Shown: positions 18,858 to 27,862 of the stretch, piece after piece | How positions within the stretch are numbered: the first letter of the stretch is position 1 | How the letters are laid out: every line of letters starts with the position of its first letter | Assembly (NCBI GenBank): GCA_050330205.1 | Contig: JBHJOA010000005.1 | Location: 1 to 64,000, forward strand | DNA from: Pelagibius sp050330205 | GTDB taxonomy: Bacteria > Pseudomonadota > Alphaproteobacteria > Kiloniellales > Kiloniellaceae | Length of the DNA: 64,000 bases | Direction: 5' to 3' | The notes under the pieces: generated by a model | Told to the model about the DNA's origin: nothing | Seen by the model: the letters and a program-made list of their open reading frames with translations, nothing else | The model's database searches: none | Program-made: the position numbers and the translations under genes

Positions 18858-19523
18858 ATGCAGCAAGCCGTCCGGATCGCTCCTTCCATCCTGGCCGCCG
18901 ATTTCGCCCGCCTGGGCGAGGAGGTCCGCGCCGTCGCCGAGGCCGGCGCCGACTACATCCACGTCGACGTGATGGACGGCCATTTCGTACCCAACATTAC
19001 CCTCGGCCCCGACATGGTGGCGGCGCTCAGGCCCTGGTCCGACAAGGTGTTCGACGTCCACCTGATGATCTCGCCCATCGACCCCTACATCGAGGCCTTC
19101 GCCAAGGCCGGCGCCGACATCATCACCGTGCATCCCGAGGCGGGCCCGCACCTGCACCGCACCCTGCAGTTGATCAAGAGTCTGGGCAAGAAAGCGGGGG
19201 TATCGCTCAACCCGGCAACCCCGGCGGATGTCGTCGACCCGGTGCTGGGCGACGTCGACCTCATCCTCTGCATGAGCGTCAATCCCGGGTTCGGCGGCCA
19301 GAGCTTCATCCCCAGCGCCCTGGCGAAGATCGAGGCGCTGCGCCGCAAGATCGACGACAGCGGACGGTCCATCGACCTGGAGGTCGACGGCGGCATCAAC
19401 CCGGACACCGCGCCGCAAGCGATCGCCGCCGGCGCCGATGTCCTGGTCGCCGGCAGCGCCACCTTCAAGGGCGGCCCGCAGGCCTACGCCGCCAACATCC
19501 GCAAGCTGCGCGGCAGCTCCTGA
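18858..19523 (+). CDS. rpe: Ribulose-phosphate 3-epimerase
   Basis: 221 residues. Interconverts ribulose-5-phosphate and xylulose-5-phosphate (pentose phosphate and, where present, Calvin pathways). TIM-barrel landmarks are IAPSILAADFARL, YIHVDVMDGHFVPN (metal and catalytic aspartate D37), VNPGFGGQSF and LEVDGGIN (second catalytic aspartate). The ATG (MQQAVRIAPS) was chosen over an upstream ATG at 18822. A GATACC-N7-GGTATC dyad lies at 18814-18832 in the leader. The stop overlaps the start of the heparinase-fold gene (TGATG). Confidence 0.97.
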   Translation: MQQAVRIAPSILAADFARLGEEVRAVAEAGADYIHVDVMDGHFVPNITLGPDMVAALRPWSDKVFDVHLMISPIDPYIEAFAKAGADIITVHPEAGPHLHRTLQLIKSLGKKAGVSLNPATPADVVDPVLGDVDLILCMSVNPGFGGQSFIPSALAKIEALRRKIDDSGRSIDLEVDGGINPDTAPQAIAAGADVLVAGSATFKGGPQAYAANIRKLRGSS

Positions 19524-21289
19524 TGGCCAGCGGCAGCCACGCGGAGAACCACGCGAAGGCTGGCATGACCCCAGGCCGACCCCACTTCCGACGACGCGCC
19601 TGGCCGGCTCCAGCGGGCCTCGGGCGCCTGCGGGCCTGGCTGGCGCTACCGCGCGAGCTGGCGCTCGCCCGGCTGGCCTACGCCCTGAAGCGGCCGCTCT
19701 TCGCACTGCCGGAGGCGCCCTGGCGCCGCGCCGGCAACCCGCCGGCGGCGACCCTGCTGGTGCCGCCCGACCCGTGGCCCGGCAACGCCCAGCGCGGCGG
19801 CGGCATCCTCGACGACAGCTTCCATTTCCTCGGCCGCTCGCTCCACCGGCCGGCGCCGCTGTGGACTCCCGTCGGGGTCGACCGCGCCTGGCTCGAGGCC
19901 CTGCACGGCTTTGCCTGGCTGCGCGACCTGCGTGCCGCCGGCGGCGACGGCGCGCGGCGCAAGGCACGCGCGCTGACGGCCGACTGGATCGCCGCCAACG
20001 CCGCCTGGTCGCCGGTAGCCTGGCATCCGGTGGTGACCGGCCACCGCCTGGCCCACTGGCTCGGCCAGTACGAGTTCTTCGCCGCCAGCGCCGATGTCGA
20101 GTTCCGCCAGCGCCTGCTGGCCGCCGCCGCCCGCCAGGCGCGCCACCTCGCCGCGGTGCTGCCGGCGGGCCTCAGCGGCGCCGGCCTGGTCACGGCCGCC
20201 AAGGGCCTCAGCATTGCCGGCCTCTGCCTGCCCGGCGGCGAGGCCTGGCTCAGCCGCGGCCTCGCCCTGCTGGCGGCGGCCCTGGAGGCGCAGCTGCTCT
20301 CCGACGGCGGCCAGCGCGAGCGCTGCCCGCTGCTGCTGCTGTCGGTGCTGCGCGACTGCATCGACCTGCGCGCCGCCCTGCTCGCCGCCGGGCGCGAGGT
20401 GCCGGCGGACCTCGACCTGCGGATCGAGGGCATGGCCGCCATGCTGCGGCTGCTGCAGCACGGCGACGGCGGCCTCGCCCTCTTCAACGGCGGCAACGAG
20501 AGCGAAGACCTGCAGATCGGCCTGGTGCTGCAGCGCGCGGCCAGCGGCAAGGGCCCGCTGCAGAGCGCCCCGGCCAGCGGTTTCCAGCGCCTGCAGGCGG
20601 GACGCAGCCTGGTCCTGGTCGACTGCGGCGCGCCGCCGGCGCCCGGCTATGACCGCCTCGCCCATGCCGGCACCGTGAGCTTCGAGATGTCGGTCGGCCG
20701 CGAGCGCCTGGTCGTCAACTGTGGCGCCCAGATGGGATCGCCCGAATGGCGCGCCGCCCAGCGCAGCACGGCGGCCCATTCCACCGCCACGCTCGGCGAC
20801 ACCAACTCCTCCGAACTTCTGCCCGAGGGCGGCCTCGGCCCGCGCCGGACCGCGGTCACCTGCCGCCGCGACGAGGCCGACGGCAGCCTTTGGCTGGAAG
20901 CCGAACACGACGGCTACCTGCCGGTGTTCGGCCTGACCCACCGGCGGCGCCTGTTCCTTGCCGCCAACGGCGAGGACCTGCGCGGCGAGGACCGCTTCAG
21001 CGGCGACCCGGCCGCGGCACGACCCTGCGACTTCGCGCTGCGCTTCCACCTGCATCCCGAGGTTCAGGCCATGGCCGCCCAGGACGGCCGCTCGGTGGTG
21101 CTGCGCCTCGCCAAGGGCGGCGGCTGGCGCCTGCGCAGCGCCGGCGCGGCCCTGGCCCTGGAGCCGAGCGTCTATCTCGGCCGGCCGGGCCAGACCCGCC
21201 GCAGCCAGCAGATCGTCCTCAGCGGCCGCGCCGAAGGCGGCGAGACGGTGGTGAAGTGGGCGCTGCAGCGCATGGAAAGCGCGCGCTGA
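19523..21289 (+). CDS. Heparinase II/III-family protein
   Basis: 588 residues. The N-terminal half is an all-alpha toroid (about 40-330, with WHPVVTGHRLAHWLGQYEFF). The C-terminal half is a beta-sandwich with the family block YDRLAHAGTVSFEMSVGRER and HSTATLGDTNSSE. Family members are polysaccharide lyases, but this alphaproteobacterial group encoded beside rpe and purH has no proven substrate. There is no clear signal peptide, so cytoplasmic or membrane-peripheral action is possible. The ATG overlaps the rpe stop by one base and the next gene starts 1 bp after the stop, so it is in an operon with envelope polysaccharide genes. Confidence 0.88.
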   Translation: MASGSHAENHAKAGMTPGRPHFRRRAWPAPAGLGRLRAWLALPRELALARLAYALKRPLFALPEAPWRRAGNPPAATLLVPPDPWPGNAQRGGGILDDSFHFLGRSLHRPAPLWTPVGVDRAWLEALHGFAWLRDLRAAGGDGARRKARALTADWIAANAAWSPVAWHPVVTGHRLAHWLGQYEFFAASADVEFRQRLLAAAARQARHLAAVLPAGLSGAGLVTAAKGLSIAGLCLPGGEAWLSRGLALLAAALEAQLLSDGGQRERCPLLLLSVLRDCIDLRAALLAAGREVPADLDLRIEGMAAMLRLLQHGDGGLALFNGGNESEDLQIGLVLQRAASGKGPLQSAPASGFQRLQAGRSLVLVDCGAPPAPGYDRLAHAGTVSFEMSVGRERLVVNCGAQMGSPEWRAAQRSTAAHSTATLGDTNSSELLPEGGLGPRRTAVTCRRDEADGSLWLEAEHDGYLPVFGLTHRRRLFLAANGEDLRGEDRFSGDPAAARPCDFALRFHLHPEVQAMAAQDGRSVVLRLAKGGGWRLRSAGAALALEPSVYLGRPGQTRRSQQIVLSGRAEGGETVVKWALQRMESAR

Positions 21290-21290
21290 G

Positions 21291-22364
21291 ATGTCCGAGC
21301 TTCCCTGGCTGTGGAGCCCGTGGTTCGACACCGGTTGGGGCGTGGTCCTGGGCCTTGCCGCGGTGGCCCTGGCAAGCTGGGCCGCCACCGGCCTGGTGCT
21401 GCGCCTGCTGACCGCCTGGCGGGTCTACGACGAACCCAACCACCGCAGCAGCCACGACCGGCCGAAGCCCCGCGGCGGCGGCCTGGCGGTGGTCGCCGTC
21501 ATACTGGCCGCGTGGATCACCGCTGCCGTCACCGGCGGCCAGGCGGGAGCCGCGTTCTGGCTCGGCATCGCCGGTGCCGGAATGCTGGCCGCCGTCTCCT
21601 GGGCCGACGACCTGAAGCCGCGGCCGGCCAGCCTGCGCTTCGGCGTTCAGGTGGCCGCGGTGGTTCTGGGGCTCTGGGCGCTGGATTCCGGGCCGGTGTT
21701 CCAGGGTCTGCTGCCGCTGCCTCTCGATCGTGCGCTGACCGCCGTCCTGTGGCTGTGGTTCATCAACCTGTTCAACTTCATGGACGGCATCGACGGCATC
21801 ACCGGCGTGGAAACCATCGCCATCAGCATCGGCCTGGCGCTGATTGCCGGCGGACTGCTGCACTTTCCGCTGGGGACCTTCGATACTGCGGTGCCGGCCG
21901 CCGCGGCACTCGGTTTCCTGTTCTGGAACTGGTCGCCGGCGCGGATCTTCCTGGGCGATGTCGGCTCGGTGCCGCTGGGCTACCTGCTCGGCTGGTTTCT
22001 GATCATCTTTGCCGCCAACGGATTCTGGGAAGCGGCCTTGATCCTGCCGCTCTACTACCTCGCCGACGCGACCTGGACCCTCGCCCGGCGGGCGCTGCGG
22101 CGGGAGACGCTGTGGCGGGCCCACCGTGAGCATTTCTACCAGCGCGCGGTCCAGCGCGGCTTCAGCCACGCCGCCGTGGCGGGCAGGATCGCCGTCTGTA
22201 ACGTTCTTCTCGTGCTGCTCGCCGACTTTGCCGCTTTCGCGCCCGCCGGGCAGGCCTGGATCGCCTTGGCCCTGGCCTTGCTTGCGGTTGCCGGCCTTCT
22301 GTTTATGCTGGCGAATCAGAGACCTCCGGCGGCGGGCCCGGAGACGGCCCCGCCCCGGCAGTGA
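21291..22364 (+). CDS. WecA/MraY-family polyprenyl-phosphate sugar-1-phosphate transferase
   Basis: 357 residues with about ten membrane helices. Transfers a sugar-1-phosphate from UDP-sugar to undecaprenyl phosphate, starting a lipid-linked glycan. Motifs in order: DEPNHRSSHDRPKPRGGG (cytoplasmic loop 1), SWADDLKPRP, NLFNFMDGIDGITG, FLGDVGSVPLG, and the HREHFYQRAVQRGFSH loop typical of WecA/WbpL-type members. The partner WbpM-type gene follows on the same strand, as in O-antigen initiation modules. Sugar specificity cannot be read. Confidence 0.92.
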   Translation: MSELPWLWSPWFDTGWGVVLGLAAVALASWAATGLVLRLLTAWRVYDEPNHRSSHDRPKPRGGGLAVVAVILAAWITAAVTGGQAGAAFWLGIAGAGMLAAVSWADDLKPRPASLRFGVQVAAVVLGLWALDSGPVFQGLLPLPLDRALTAVLWLWFINLFNFMDGIDGITGVETIAISIGLALIAGGLLHFPLGTFDTAVPAAAALGFLFWNWSPARIFLGDVGSVPLGYLLGWFLIIFAANGFWEAALILPLYYLADATWTLARRALRRETLWRAHREHFYQRAVQRGFSHAAVAGRIAVCNVLLVLLADFAAFAPAGQAWIALALALLAVAGLLFMLANQRPPAAGPETAPPRQ

Positions 22365-22398
22365 CGCAGCACAAGCCAAGGAACTTCGGCGCGCGCGG

Positions 22399-24372
22399 AT
22401 GAAACTGGGATCGCCCAAATTCCCGAAGCAGATCGTCGCCTTCCTGCACGACCTCGTGATGGCGGCGGCGGCCTTCCTGATCGCCCTGCTGCTGCGGCTC
22501 GGCAACGATGCCTGGGCCTCGCTGCTCACCACCCTGTGGCCGTCGCTGCTGCTGTTCACCGCGGTCTGCGGCCTGGTGTTCCTCGCCACCGGCCTCTACC
22601 GCGGCGTCTGGCGCTATGCCTCGATGAACGACCTGATGGCGATCGTCCGGGCGGTCAGCCTGTCGCTGGCCGTCTTCCTGCCGATCACCTTCCTGATCAC
22701 GCGCCTCGACAGCCTGCCGCGCTCGTGGCTGGTGATCAGCTGGTTCGTGCTGATCTTCCTGCTCGGCGCGCCGCGCATGGTTTACCGGGTGTTCAAGGAC
22801 CGGGGGTTCCGCCATCTGCTGGAGCACGACCGCCACCGCCGCGTGCCGGTGCTGCTGATCGGCGCCGGCGACGCCGCCGAGACCTTTATCCGCGCGATGG
22901 CACGCGACCACGACGGCGCCTTCGAGGTGCTCGGCGCCATCGACGAGAAGGGCACCCGCATCGGCCGCCACATCCACGGCGTGCCGGTCTACGGGCAGCT
23001 GAACGACCTGCCGGCGGTCTTCGCGCAGCTGGCCGGGCGCGACCGCAAGCCGCAGCGGCTGATCCTCACCAAGCCGCTGGAGCGCGACGAGATCGACTAC
23101 CTGCTGGAACTGGCCGACCGCCACGGTGCCACGGTGGCGCGGCTGCCGCGGCTGACCGACTTCAGCGGCGGCATCGAGGAGCGCCTGCAGATCCGCCCGA
23201 TCGCCATCGAGGACCTGTTGGGCCGGCCGCAGAACCCCCTCGACCGCCCGGCGATGCAGCGGCTGATCGAGGGCCGCCGCGTGCTGCTGACGGGCGCCGG
23301 TGGGTCCATCGGCGCCGAACTGGCCCGCCAGATCGCCGCCTTCCGGCCGGCGACGCTGACGCTGTTCGACAACTCCGAGTACAACCTCTACAGCATCGAC
23401 ATGGAGCTCGGCGAACGCTTCCCGGAAGTGCCGCGCCTGGCGCTGATCGGCGACGTGCGCGACCGCGCGCGGGTCGAGCGCCTCTTCGCCGAGGCCACAC
23501 CGGAGCTGGTGTTCCACGCAGCCGCCCTGAAGCACGTGCCGATGGTCGAGTACAACCCGCTGGAGGGCCTGCACACCAACGTGCTGGGCACCCGCAACGT
23601 CGCCGACGCCTGCCGCCGCGCCGGCGTCGCCGCGATGGTGCTGGTGTCCACCGACAAGGCGGTCAATCCGCCCAACGTGATGGGCGCCAGCAAGCGGCTC
23701 GCCGAGAGCTATTGCCAGGCGCTCGACCTGCTGCGCCAGTCCGGGGACGCCGGGACGGCGGCGGAACAGCCGCGCGGCGACCGGGCGGCCGGCGGCACCC
23801 GCTACATCACCGTGCGCTTCGGCAACGTGCTGGGGTCGACCGGCTCGGTGGTGCCGCTGTTCCAGCGCCAGCTCGCGGCTGGCGGGCCGCTGACCGTGAC
23901 GCACCCGGAAATGACACGCTATTTCATGACCATCCGCGAGGCGGTGGAACTGGTGCTGCAGGCCTCGGCGCTGGGCACGGCGAGCCCACCGTCGGAGGCC
24001 GGCCGCATCTATGTCCTCGACATGGGCGAGCCGGTGAAGATCGTCGACCTGGCGCGCCAGATGATCCGCCTGTCCGGCCTGCGACCCGACAAGGAAATCG
24101 AGATCCGCTTCACCGGCCTGCGCCCCGGCGAGAAGCTCCACGAAGAGCTGTTCCATGGCGGCGAGCCGGTGATGCCGACGGCCCATCCCAGCCTGAGGCT
24201 GGCGGCGCCGCGCACGGCCGACGCCGAGCTGCTGGGACGCAGCCTGGACGAACTCGAAGTCCTGGTGCAGAAGGGCGATGGAGAGAAGGCGCTGCGCCTG
24301 CTGCAGCGGCTGGTGCCCGAGTTCCACGGCGACCGCGCGGCCGAACCGCGCAATGCCGTCGCCGGTGCTTGA
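22399..24372 (+). CDS. WbpM/FlaA1-family membrane nucleotide-sugar dehydratase/epimerase
   Basis: 657 residues. Four N-terminal membrane helices (about 10-130), a first Rossmann-like domain (VPVLLIGAGDAAETF), then the catalytic SDR domain. The NAD motif is LLTGAGGSIGAELA (about residue 295). The active-site region is VSTDKAVNPPNVMGASKR, with Met in place of the usual SDR tyrosine as in WbpM. This family makes 4-keto-6-deoxy sugars from UDP-GlcNAc for surface glycans. The start (MKLGSPKFPK) sits 34 bp after the transferase gene; the longer frame from 22126 is a shadow. Confidence 0.92.
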   Translation: MKLGSPKFPKQIVAFLHDLVMAAAAFLIALLLRLGNDAWASLLTTLWPSLLLFTAVCGLVFLATGLYRGVWRYASMNDLMAIVRAVSLSLAVFLPITFLITRLDSLPRSWLVISWFVLIFLLGAPRMVYRVFKDRGFRHLLEHDRHRRVPVLLIGAGDAAETFIRAMARDHDGAFEVLGAIDEKGTRIGRHIHGVPVYGQLNDLPAVFAQLAGRDRKPQRLILTKPLERDEIDYLLELADRHGATVARLPRLTDFSGGIEERLQIRPIAIEDLLGRPQNPLDRPAMQRLIEGRRVLLTGAGGSIGAELARQIAAFRPATLTLFDNSEYNLYSIDMELGERFPEVPRLALIGDVRDRARVERLFAEATPELVFHAAALKHVPMVEYNPLEGLHTNVLGTRNVADACRRAGVAAMVLVSTDKAVNPPNVMGASKRLAESYCQALDLLRQSGDAGTAAEQPRGDRAAGGTRYITVRFGNVLGSTGSVVPLFQRQLAAGGPLTVTHPEMTRYFMTIREAVELVLQASALGTASPPSEAGRIYVLDMGEPVKIVDLARQMIRLSGLRPDKEIEIRFTGLRPGEKLHEELFHGGEPVMPTAHPSLRLAAPRTADAELLGRSLDELEVLVQKGDGEKALRLLQRLVPEFHGDRAAEPRNAVAGA

Positions 24373-24451
24373 CGCTCACGCCCGCGCCTCGTACTAACCG
24401 GCCATCCTCCTTCCCGCCGCATCAACGGCGCTTCCAGCGGAGTTGCCCGCC

Positions 24452-26032
24452 ATGCCCGTCGACACCCCCATGCCGATCAAGCGCGCGCTGATCTCGGTTT
24501 CCGACAAGTCGGGATTGGCCGACCTCGGCCGTTTCCTGGCGGCGCGCGGCGTCGAGATTCTCTCCACCGGCGGCTCGGCCAGGGCACTCGCCGACGCCGG
24601 CGTGCCGGTGGTCGAGGTCGCCGCCCACACCGGCTTTCCGGAGATCATGGACGGCCGCGTGAAGACCCTGCACCCGAAGATCCACGGCGGCATCCTGGCG
24701 CGCCGCGACCTGCCCGATCACATCGCAGCGATGCAGGAACACGGCATCGGCGGCATCGACATGGTGGTCTCCAACCTCTACCCCTTCGAGGCGACCCTGG
24801 CCTCCGGCGCCGGCTACGACGACTGCGTCGAGAACATCGACATCGGCGGGCCGGCCATGGTGCGGGCCGCGGCGAAGAACCACGACTTCGTGGCCATCGT
24901 CACCGACCCTGCCGACTACGCCGCAGTAATGGCGGAGATGGCGGCCAACGGCGGTGCCGTCAGCGCGGCCCTGCGGCGGCGGCTGGCGATGGCGGCGTTC
25001 AGCCACACCGCCGCCTACGACGCCATGATTGCCGGCTGGCTGGCGCGCGAAGAGGGCGAGACCTTCCCCGAGCGCATGGTCTTCGGCGGGCGCCTGAAGC
25101 AGAGCCTGCGCTACGGCGAGAACCCGCACCAGGCGGCGGCGGCCTATGCCGGCGGCGCGCCGCGGCCGGGCGTCGTTACCGCCGAGCAGTTGCAGGGCAA
25201 GGAACTCAGCTACAACAACCTGAACGACACCAACGCGGCCTTCGAACTGGTCGCCGAGTTCGAGGCACCGACGGTGGCGATCATCAAGCATGCCAACCCC
25301 TGCGGCGTCGCCAGCCGCGACAGCCTCGCGGCCGCCTATGCCGAGGCGCTGGCCTGCGACCCGGTGAGCGCCTTCGGCGGTATCATCGCGGTGAACCGCG
25401 CGCTCGACGCCGCCACCGCCGAAGAGGTGGCGAAGCTGTTCGCCGAGGTGGTGATCGCTCCGGAGGTCGACGACACGGCCAAGGCGGTGCTGGCATCGAA
25501 GAAGAACCTGCGGGTGCTGGTGACCGGCGGCCTTCCGGACCCGGCCGCCGAAGGCGTGGTGGTGACGCCGCTGGCCGGCGGCTTCCTGGCGCAGAGCCGC
25601 GACAACGGGCGCATCGACCCGGCGAAGCTTCAGGTGGTGACGAAGCGCGCGCCGAGTGAGCGCGAACTGGCCGACATGGTCTTCGCCTTCCGCGTCGCCA
25701 AGCACGTGAAGTCCAACGCCATCGTCTACGCCCGCGACGGCGCCACCGTCGGCATCGGCGCCGGCCAGATGAGCCGGGTCGACTCCTCGCGCATCGCCGC
25801 CTGGAAAGCGCGCGAGGCCGCGCCCGAGGGGCAGGCGCCGAAGACCCAAGGCGCCGTGGTCGCCTCCGACGCCTTCTTCCCCTTCGCCGACGGCCTGCTG
25901 GCCGCGGTCGAGGCCGGCGCCACCGCGGTGATCCAGCCCGGCGGGTCGATGCGCGACGAGGAGGTCATCGCCGCCGCCGACCAAGCCGGCCTGGCCATGG
26001 TCTTCACCGGCATGCGCCACTTCCGCCACTGA
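24452..26032 (+). CDS. purH: Bifunctional AICAR transformylase / IMP cyclohydrolase
   Basis: 526 residues. Carries out the last two steps of IMP synthesis. The N-terminal cyclohydrolase domain shows ALISVSDKSGL, LSTGGSARAL and GRVKTLHPKIHGG. The C-terminal transformylase domain shows RYGENPHQAAA, IKHANPCGVA and SDAFFPFADGL. The ATG beginning MPVDTPMPIKRA is used; a TTG lies 9 bases upstream. In related genomes purH often follows the heparinase gene directly; here the two glycan genes lie between. Converges on the MFS gene with a 30-bp gap. Confidence 0.97.
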   Translation: MPVDTPMPIKRALISVSDKSGLADLGRFLAARGVEILSTGGSARALADAGVPVVEVAAHTGFPEIMDGRVKTLHPKIHGGILARRDLPDHIAAMQEHGIGGIDMVVSNLYPFEATLASGAGYDDCVENIDIGGPAMVRAAAKNHDFVAIVTDPADYAAVMAEMAANGGAVSAALRRRLAMAAFSHTAAYDAMIAGWLAREEGETFPERMVFGGRLKQSLRYGENPHQAAAAYAGGAPRPGVVTAEQLQGKELSYNNLNDTNAAFELVAEFEAPTVAIIKHANPCGVASRDSLAAAYAEALACDPVSAFGGIIAVNRALDAATAEEVAKLFAEVVIAPEVDDTAKAVLASKKNLRVLVTGGLPDPAAEGVVVTPLAGGFLAQSRDNGRIDPAKLQVVTKRAPSERELADMVFAFRVAKHVKSNAIVYARDGATVGIGAGQMSRVDSSRIAAWKAREAAPEGQAPKTQGAVVASDAFFPFADGLLAAVEAGATAVIQPGGSMRDEEVIAAADQAGLAMVFTGMRHFRH

Positions 26033-26062
26033 GGACCAGCGCCGCGATCTGGCCCCGACGGG

Positions 26063-27361
26063 CTACCCGCGCTGCCGGGTCGCCGGCGGGCGCTTCTGCG
26101 GGTCGTCGAGCGTCCGCATCAGGAGAAAGCCGGCCAGGAAGAACAGCAGGATGGTCGCCATGCCGAGCCGCTGGCTGTCGGCCCAGAAGGTGACCCAGCC
26201 GACCAGCGCCGGCCCGAGGAATGCGGTGATCTTGCCGGACAGCGCGTAGAGGCCGAAGAACTCCGTGGCCAGGTCCGGCGGAATGATGCGCGCGTAGAAG
26301 GAGCGGCTGGCGGTCTGCGCCGGACCGATGAAGACGCCGATGCCGCAGCCGAGGACGTAGAACCACAGCTTGCTGTCGATCAGCAGGATGGCCGTGCCGA
26401 GGCCGATCAGCGCGGCGATGGAAAACAGGATGGTGAACTTGGCGCCGACGAAGTCGTCGATCCAGGCGAACCCGAAAGCACCTAGGCCGGCGGTGATGTT
26501 CAGCAGGATGCCAAAGATCAGGATGTCCTGAAACGACATGCCGAAAGTGCCGGCGGCGTAGATGCCACCGAAGGCGAAGAGCGTGTTGAGGCCGTCGGTG
26601 TAGAGCATGCGCGCCAGCAGGAAGCGCCCGACCTGGCCGTGGCTGGGCAACAGTTTCACCGTCTGCCACAGGCTGGCCAGGCCCTCGCGCACGGCACTGG
26701 CCGGCCGGAACGGCCGTGACGTTTCGGGCACCATGAAGAACAGCGGCAGGGCGAAGACCGCGAACCACAGGCCGACGAAGGGTCCGGTGATACGCACATC
26801 CTCGGCCAGGTCCGTGTCGAGGCCGAAGAGCGGCGTCTCCGGCAGGACGAAGAGGCCGAGGCAGAGCGCCAGGCAGGCAAGGCCGCCGGCGTAGCCGAGG
26901 GCGCCGGCCCAGCCGGACAGCCGCCCGAGATGGCTGGCCGGCGACACCTGGGGCAGCATCGCGTTGACGAAAACCTGGCCGAACTCGAAGGCGGTATTGC
27001 CCAAAGCCACCAGCAGCAGGGCCGGCAGCAGAAACCGCGGATCGGGCTCGATCCACCACAGCCCGATGGCGCAGGCGACGGCGACGACGGTGAAGCCGCC
27101 GATCCACGGCTTGCGGCCACCGCCCTGGTCGGCGATGGCGCCGAGCACCGGGGCCAGCACGGCAAGCGCGATCCCGGAAAGGCTCAGCATCAGGCCCCAT
27201 TGCGCGGTGCCGGCCTCCGGCGTCTCGGCCACGCCCTGGGTGAAGTAGGCGGCGAAGACGAAGGTAACGATGACCGTGGGATAGGAGGAGTTGGCCCAGT
27301 CGAAGAGGCACCAGGCGAAGGCCGCCCCCCGGCGTCCCCGCCAGTGTCCGCCGGTGGGCAT
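26063..27361 (-). CDS. MFS transporter, UMF1 family
   Basis: 432 residues, 12 predicted membrane helices. The opening FAWCLFDWANSSYPTVIVTF is the signature of the UMF1 (Atg22-related) major facilitator group. Other landmarks are APVLGAIADQGGGRKPW (loop 2-3 motif) and GPAQTASRSFYARIIP. Vacuolar Atg22 effluxes amino acids; bacterial substrates are unknown. Divergent from the ybjQ-like gene with 169 bp between the starts. Confidence 0.9.
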   Translation of the reverse strand: MPTGGHWRGRRGAAFAWCLFDWANSSYPTVIVTFVFAAYFTQGVAETPEAGTAQWGLMLSLSGIALAVLAPVLGAIADQGGGRKPWIGGFTVVAVACAIGLWWIEPDPRFLLPALLLVALGNTAFEFGQVFVNAMLPQVSPASHLGRLSGWAGALGYAGGLACLALCLGLFVLPETPLFGLDTDLAEDVRITGPFVGLWFAVFALPLFFMVPETSRPFRPASAVREGLASLWQTVKLLPSHGQVGRFLLARMLYTDGLNTLFAFGGIYAAGTFGMSFQDILIFGILLNITAGLGAFGFAWIDDFVGAKFTILFSIAALIGLGTAILLIDSKLWFYVLGCGIGVFIGPAQTASRSFYARIIPPDLATEFFGLYALSGKITAFLGPALVGWVTFWADSQRLGMATILLFFLAGFLLMRTLDDPQKRPPATRQRG

Positions 27362-27530
27362 GGAGGGCCGCGCAGAGTCGGCAGGTCCGGACTCGGAAAC
27401 GATGACAGCACTCCCCGGCTGGCCGCCGCAGCGGGCTTTCCTTTCGGCTAGCAGCTTTCTGGAGCGCGCTCAAGCGGTGTAGGCTGGCCGCCGTCTGAAT
27501 CGGAACCGCCCAGCACAACAAGAGGATTGG

Positions 27531-27845
27531 ATGCTCATTGTCACCACGGATGGGATCGAGGGCCGCAAGATCGCGAGTCACCTGGGTATTGTCTCCGGCG
27601 ACGCCATCGTCGGCGCCAACGTCTTTCGGGATATCTTCGCGCGGGTACGCGATGTCGTCGGCGGGCGCGCCGGCGGATATGAGCGGGCCCTGCGGGGCGC
27701 CAAGGAACACGCCATCGAGGACATGGTGCTTGAAGCCAGGGCCCTGGGGGCCGACGCCGTCGTTGCCGTCGACCTCGACTACGAGGTGATCGGCAACTCC
27801 ATGCTGATGGTCTCGGCCAATGGCACCGCCGTGCGCCTCGCCTGA
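27531..27845 (+). CDS. YbjQ/UPF0145-family protein
   Basis: 104 residues. Pentameric beta-rich family sometimes called heavy-metal-binding domain; function not established. Family blocks: GIVSGDAIVGANVFRDIFA, GGRAGGYERAL, ALGADAVVAVDLDYEVIG and MLMVSANGTAV. AGAGGA precedes the ATG at good spacing. It is monocistronic and ends 17 bp from the convergent gdh gene. Confidence 0.92.
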   Translation: MLIVTTDGIEGRKIASHLGIVSGDAIVGANVFRDIFARVRDVVGGRAGGYERALRGAKEHAIEDMVLEARALGADAVVAVDLDYEVIGNSMLMVSANGTAVRLA

Positions 27846-27862
27846 GTGCGCCCGGCGGTCGC

